DNA from: Bacteroidales bacterium
GTDB lineage: Bacteria > Bacteroidota > Bacteroidia > Bacteroidales > NBLH01
Length of the DNA: 10,829 bases
Reading direction: 5' to 3'
NCBI GenBank assembly: GCA_029933755.1
Contig: JAOZNO010000062.1
Coordinates: forward strand, 1-10,829
How positions within the stretch are numbered: position 1 is the stretch's first letter; each line of letters starts with the position of its first letter. The notes beneath the pieces are model-generated. The model was given only the letters and a program-made list of their open reading frames with translations, made no database searches and had not been told where the DNA came from. Both the position numbers and the translations under genes were made by a program. Of this stretch, positions 7,071-10,829 are shown piece by piece.

Positions 7071-7128
7071 GTGTTATAACTGGTGTGATATCAGTAAGTT
7101 ATCAACATATAGAAAGATGTTAAGAATG

Positions 7129-7161
7129 TTTGTAAAATTACAAACAATAATACTACTTTTG
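7129..7161 (+). promoter_or_regulatory. Promoter of the 1151-residue protein gene, Bacteroidota type
   Basis: TTTG (7129-7132) is followed after 21 bp by TACTTTTG (7154-7161), a perfect TAnnTTTG. Transcription should start near 7167, giving a leader of about 45 nt before the GTG start at 7211. It stands back to back with the waaA promoter, about 60 bp apart. Confidence 0.65.
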
Positions 7162-7210
7162 TTAAGCTGTAAATTGATTTTCGGATTTATACCATGTTTA
7201 AAATGATTGT

Positions 7211-10200
7211 GTGAAAAGATTTTATCTAATATCATTTTTTTATATATACCTTATTTCCATCAATGTTTGGGGACAGGAAAACCTGAGCAATATCCGGACA
7301 AAAAAAATCACAATTGAATCTGATACAGTATTTTTGGACTCATTGAGTATTGTTCCGGGAAGTTTTATTATTGATAATGATTTAAAATTGGCGATAATTG
7401 ATTCAATAATTTTAATTGATTATCCTGCGGCATTATTTATTATTAAAAAAAATAAATCAGAGCTTATCGGGAAAGAAATAAGCGTGAAATACCGTGTGTT
7501 TCCATATAATTTTTCAAAAAGGTATGCCAGCCGTAGCTCCCAGCTAATTTTACCTGATATTATAAAGAATAAAAGAGTTGTTGTTAGCTCTAAAAAAAAA
7601 CAGAACCCTTTTAATGACAAAAATAATTTACGAAAAAATGGAAGTATTTCGCGTGGATTTATGGTAGGAAACCAAAAGGATTTAAGTACGGTTTCCAACA
7701 TGAATATTCAATTATCAGGGAAAGTTAATGATGAGGTTTCAATTATTGCAGCAATTTCTGATAATAATCTACCAATTCAACCAGAAGGGAATACGCAACA
7801 AATACAGGAGTTTGACAAAGTTTACGTGCAATTATTTACGAAAAAATCAGGTATTATTGTTGGTGACTTTGAGCTGAATGAACCAAGTGGTTATTTTATG
7901 AAGCTAAATAAAAAAAATAGGGGTATAAAACTATATTCTGACTTTAATATTGGTACAGCAAATAATTATAAACTACACTCAGATTTTAGTGCTTCAACAG
8001 CAAAAGGGAAATATAATCGACTAAAATTTTATGGAATAGAAGGCAATCAAGGGCCTTATAGGCTTACTGGAACTGAGAATGAACAATACATTGTGATTTT
8101 ATCAGGTACAGAAAAAGTTTTTATTGATGGTGAGTTATTAATTAGGGGGCAAAACTACGATTATATTATTGATTATAATTCAGCAGAGTTAAGCTTTACT
8201 CAAAACCGATTAATTACCAAAGACACAAGAATAACTGTTGAATATGAGTATGCTCAGCAGCATTATCCTCGTATTGCATTTTACCAAACAAATGTGTTAT
8301 CAAATGGGAGTAATCGTTTTTGGTTGAACTTTTATCATGACCGTGATAATAAAAATGATCCATTGTCATTATTCTATGATGAAAACACGCAAGCTTTTCT
8401 TTCAAATATAGGTGATAGTATTCACAAAGCGGTTGTTCCAAACATTGATAGCGTAGGCTATAGCAATGATATGATACGATATGAATTAGTTGATACGATT
8501 GCGAATAGGGTGCTTTATGATAGTATTTACCGGCAATCGTATGATGCTGAGCGGGCTGTTTACCGACTTGGGTTTTCTTATGTTGGTGAAAACCGGGGAC
8601 ATTATGTGCAGCTAAATAGTTTGGCTAACGGCAAGGTTTACGAGTGGAAAGCACCAGACAATTTTGGCTTACAAGGTAATTACGAACCAGTTGTTCTACT
8701 TATTACACCCAAAAACCAATTGCTTACAACGGTGGGAGGCTCTTTTAATATGGGAAATTATGGTAAAGCCTTTATTGAACTTGCTTTATCAAACTACAAA
8801 TTGAATACATATTCTGTAAAAAATAATGAAGATGATATTGCTTATGCTTTGAAATTAAAGTTTAATCAAAGTATTATCAATACAGATACTAATCTGGTAA
8901 AATTGAATTTAATTGTAAACTATCAATTTGCTGATACAGAATTTAAACCGCTCGAAAATTATCACACTGTAGAGTTTGAACGCGACTGGAATGTCGTTCT
9001 TCAAAAAAATATTTGGCAAGAACAACGAGTGGGAGTAGGGCTTCATTTTTTTAGAAAAAATTTGGGCATTATTGGACTAAACACTGAGCTTATGCAAACC
9101 CAAATCAATTATTTTGGAAAAAAAGCTTCATTTTATACAAAGCTTAAACAAAATGGCTATGAAATAGCAGCTAATTTAAGCTATTTACAAACAGAAGATC
9201 TTATTAATAATACCTCGTTTATAAGGCATAACGTTCTTTTAGCAAAACACCTTAAGCTTTTCACTTTTGGTGTATCAGAAAACACTGAAACTAATCAATG
9301 GACAGAAAATCTGTCTGATAGTCTGAGTCTTAATAGCTTTAGCTTTAGTGAATATGCTGTTTTTCTTCATGAGCCTGATTCATCAAAACAAAAGTATTTC
9401 ATTAACTATAAAATAAGAGAAGACAAGCTTCCCTTTAATAATAATCTGGAAACCTATAGTAAAAGTAAAGATTTAAGTGCTGGATTAAGTTTGATACAAA
9501 AAAGAGGGGTAAGGCTTAATGGGCGATTGAATTATCGGGTGTTAGGGTTAAGAGATACACTTAAAAATATTTTTAAAGATGAAAATGCGCTAACTGGTCG
9601 TGCTGAACTTCAACTACAGTTTTACAAAAACAGTATTACATGGTCAAGCTTTTATGAAACTGGTTTTGGTTTTGAAACAAAAAAGGATTACCAGTATATT
9701 GAAGTTGCAACAGGGCAGGGGCAATTTATCTGGATTGATTATAATGCAAATGGCATAAAAGAACTGGATGAATTTGAATTTGCCAAATTTCAGGATGAAG
9801 CAAGTTTTATTAGAATCGTTTTGCCCGGTATAGAAATGGAAAAGATCTTTTTATCACAATTAAACCAAAGTATAAATTTGCAAGCCGAACGTATTTGGGG
9901 AAAATTGGGAGGAATAAGGGGTTTTTTGGCACATTTTGCAAATAGGTTCGCATTCAGCGCAATACAAAAAGCAAGTCATGATGATTATATTCCTGATTTG
10001 ACTGATAATCCGGATGTAATAAGTTTAAACTGGAATTTACGAAATGTGTTTTCATTCCGGTCTACAAATCGAAATTGGCAAATTGATTATATTTATGATG
10101 GAAATAAGATTAAAGTTCCTTTAGTAAGCGGAACAGAATATAAAGAGAGTCAGAAAAATAGTTTAAAATTAAAATGGAAAATAAATAAAATGATTACCAT

Positions 10201-10666
10201 ATTTAATACATCATCAATTAGTCAGCAATCAAATTTCTCAGAATTATTTAGCTGGAAATCCTATGATATTAGTAATATATCCAATGAAATGGCTTTTCTG
10301 TTTCAGCCAAAATTTAACCGTTTTGGAAAGTTATCTTATCGTTACTCTGATAAATTAAATAATTTAGGGTTTGAGAAATCAGAAATTCATGAAGTTAAGT
10401 TAAGTTATAATCAAAATATTTTTAAGAAGGGGAGTATTCAGGCAAGTTTTAGCACAATTAATGTAACTTATAATAGTGATGCTTTAAGTCCAATTTCATA
10501 TGAAATGCTTAATGGTTTACAAGCCGGTCAAAATATGGTTTGGGAATTAATGTATAATCAAAGATTATCCGAAATTTTTCAATTATTGATAAATTATTCC
10601 GGAAGAGTTTCTGAAAATGCAGATGTAATTCATTATGGTGGTGTACAAATAAGGGCAAATTTTTAA
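7211..10666 (+). CDS. Large secreted outer-membrane protein of unknown function
   Basis: A 1151-residue protein from a GTG start (7211). An in-frame stop at 7199-7201 excludes an earlier start, and a signal peptide begins right there (MKRFYLISFF..., likely cut near WG/Q at 21-22). No lipobox Cys is present. After a leading domain (about 22-130), residues 144-225 hold GSISRGFMVGN, LSGKVNDEVSIIAAISDNN, LPIQPEGNTQQ and EFDKVYVQL, wording I recall from large uncharacterised Bacteroidota/Chlorobi surface proteins. GELLIRGQNYDYIIDYN (307-323) and ELSFTQNRLITKDTRI (326-341) form another stretch I link to this group. Most of the rest alternates polar and hydrophobic/aromatic residues, as in outer-membrane beta-strands, and the chain ends QIRANF with a C-terminal Phe. 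DYNANGIKELDE (843-854) fits an EF-hand loop. Likely an integral outer-membrane barrel or surface-exposed beta protein; function unknown. It is not the gliding protein SprA, which is about twice as long. Confidence 0.85.
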   Translation: MKRFYLISFFYIYLISINVWGQENLSNIRTKKITIESDTVFLDSLSIVPGSFIIDNDLKLAIIDSIILIDYPAALFIIKKNKSELIGKEISVKYRVFPYNFSKRYASRSSQLILPDIIKNKRVVVSSKKKQNPFNDKNNLRKNGSISRGFMVGNQKDLSTVSNMNIQLSGKVNDEVSIIAAISDNNLPIQPEGNTQQIQEFDKVYVQLFTKKSGIIVGDFELNEPSGYFMKLNKKNRGIKLYSDFNIGTANNYKLHSDFSASTAKGKYNRLKFYGIEGNQGPYRLTGTENEQYIVILSGTEKVFIDGELLIRGQNYDYIIDYNSAELSFTQNRLITKDTRITVEYEYAQQHYPRIAFYQTNVLSNGSNRFWLNFYHDRDNKNDPLSLFYDENTQAFLSNIGDSIHKAVVPNIDSVGYSNDMIRYELVDTIANRVLYDSIYRQSYDAERAVYRLGFSYVGENRGHYVQLNSLANGKVYEWKAPDNFGLQGNYEPVVLLITPKNQLLTTVGGSFNMGNYGKAFIELALSNYKLNTYSVKNNEDDIAYALKLKFNQSIINTDTNLVKLNLIVNYQFADTEFKPLENYHTVEFERDWNVVLQKNIWQEQRVGVGLHFFRKNLGIIGLNTELMQTQINYFGKKASFYTKLKQNGYEIAANLSYLQTEDLINNTSFIRHNVLLAKHLKLFTFGVSENTETNQWTENLSDSLSLNSFSFSEYAVFLHEPDSSKQKYFINYKIREDKLPFNNNLETYSKSKDLSAGLSLIQKRGVRLNGRLNYRVLGLRDTLKNIFKDENALTGRAELQLQFYKNSITWSSFYETGFGFETKKDYQYIEVATGQGQFIWIDYNANGIKELDEFEFAKFQDEASFIRIVLPGIEMEKIFLSQLNQSINLQAERIWGKLGGIRGFLAHFANRFAFSAIQKASHDDYIPDLTDNPDVISLNWNLRNVFSFRSTNRNWQIDYIYDGNKIKVPLVSGTEYKESQKNSLKLKWKINKMITIFNTSSISQQSNFSELFSWKSYDISNISNEMAFLFQPKFNRFGKLSYRYSDKLNNLGFEKSEIHEVKLSYNQNIFKKGSIQASFSTINVTYNSDALSPISYEMLNGLQAGQNMVWELMYNQRLSEIFQLLINYSGRVSENADVIHYGGVQIRANF
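9737..9772 (+). other. EF-hand-like calcium-binding loop (residues 843-854)
   Basis: The 12-residue loop D-Y-N-A-N-G-I-K-E-L-D-E has Asp at 1, Asn at 3 and 5, Gly at 6, Ile at 8-equivalent spacing (position 7) and Glu at 9 and 12, which is close to the canonical EF-hand ligand pattern. It is preceded by GQGQFIWI and followed by an acidic, aromatic stretch. A lone loop of this sort more often stabilises an extracellular fold than acts as a switch. Calcium binding is inferred, not shown. Confidence 0.5.
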
Positions 10667-10829
10667 TAACTCGTAAAGTAATCAACTGTTTTTAAAACAA
10701 GTGTAACTAAATCTTTAGCTCACAGCCTGCACCATTTGTATACAGGAGTACCTTTAAAACACTTATATACTTGTGAGTAATTATTGGCGTTTTCCTGCTG
10801 ATACTACATAGCCTGAACGGAAAATAGCA

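Noticed and set aside
7203..7214. Tiny ATG-ATT-GTG-TGA frame overlapping the GTG start at 7211
   Set aside because: A three-codon overlap could couple translation, but such short frames are common by chance and nothing else supports it.
7420..7701. 93-codon minus-strand frame opposite the large envelope gene
   Set aside because: Antisense to the conserved N-terminal part of the 1151-residue protein; no independent start signal seen.
8214..8441. 75-codon minus-strand His/Tyr-rich frame
   Set aside because: The composition is explained by the complement of the Asp/Asn/Tyr-rich coding strand; no other support.
7211..10666. Identification of the large protein as gliding-motility SprA
   Set aside because: SprA is about 2,400 residues; this protein is complete at 1151 with its own signal peptide and C-terminal Phe. 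Only short stretches look alike.

Overview
The window (AT-rich, roughly one third G+C) carries four complete protein-coding genes and looks like the chromosome of a Bacteroidota member. The evidence is an Oar-type TonB-dependent receptor with an N-terminal carboxypeptidase-regulatory-like domain, a lipid A Kdo transferase (waaA), a very large secreted protein of the 'LPIQPEGNTQQ' type that I associate with Bacteroidota and Chlorobi-related outer membranes, and promoters of the TTTG-N19-21-TAnnTTTG type used by the Bacteroidota primary sigma factor. A marine Bacteroidales/Marinilabiliales-like host would fit, but I cannot fix the rank from sequence alone.

Layout. Positions 1-238 are non-coding and hairpin-rich: a 20-nt inverted repeat (24-43 / 127-146) encloses one perfect hairpin, and a second lies just outside it. 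At 239-1720 (minus) is a predicted ankyrin-repeat lipoprotein. At 1721-2111 is a spacer with a candidate promoter for that gene, a palindromic intergenic element, another hairpin of the same family as those at the left edge, and a clear intrinsic terminator for the next gene. At 2112-5339 (minus) is the Oar-like TonB-dependent receptor. At 5340-5762 is a 423-bp AT-rich leader with a possible promoter and a nested stem-loop structure near the receptor start. At 5763-7013 (minus) is waaA. At 7014-7210 is a divergent promoter region with two good Bacteroidota-type promoters back to back. At 7211-10666 (plus, GTG start) is a 1151-residue predicted outer-membrane beta-strand protein with a canonical EF-hand-like loop. 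The last 163 bp hold no assignable gene.

How they relate. All four products belong to the cell envelope: Kdo addition to lipid A at the inner membrane, a TonB-driven outer-membrane transporter, a large probable outer-membrane protein of unknown function, and a lipid-anchored ankyrin protein. They do not look like one operon. The receptor has its own long leader and its own terminator, the ankyrin gene appears separately promoted, and waaA and the large protein diverge. I see no mobile element genes, CRISPR, tRNA or rRNA. The least explained signals are the covarying hairpin family at 49-72, 150-169 and 1983-2004, the structured receptor leader, the three shortened ankyrin repeats, and the uncharacterised 1151-residue protein.
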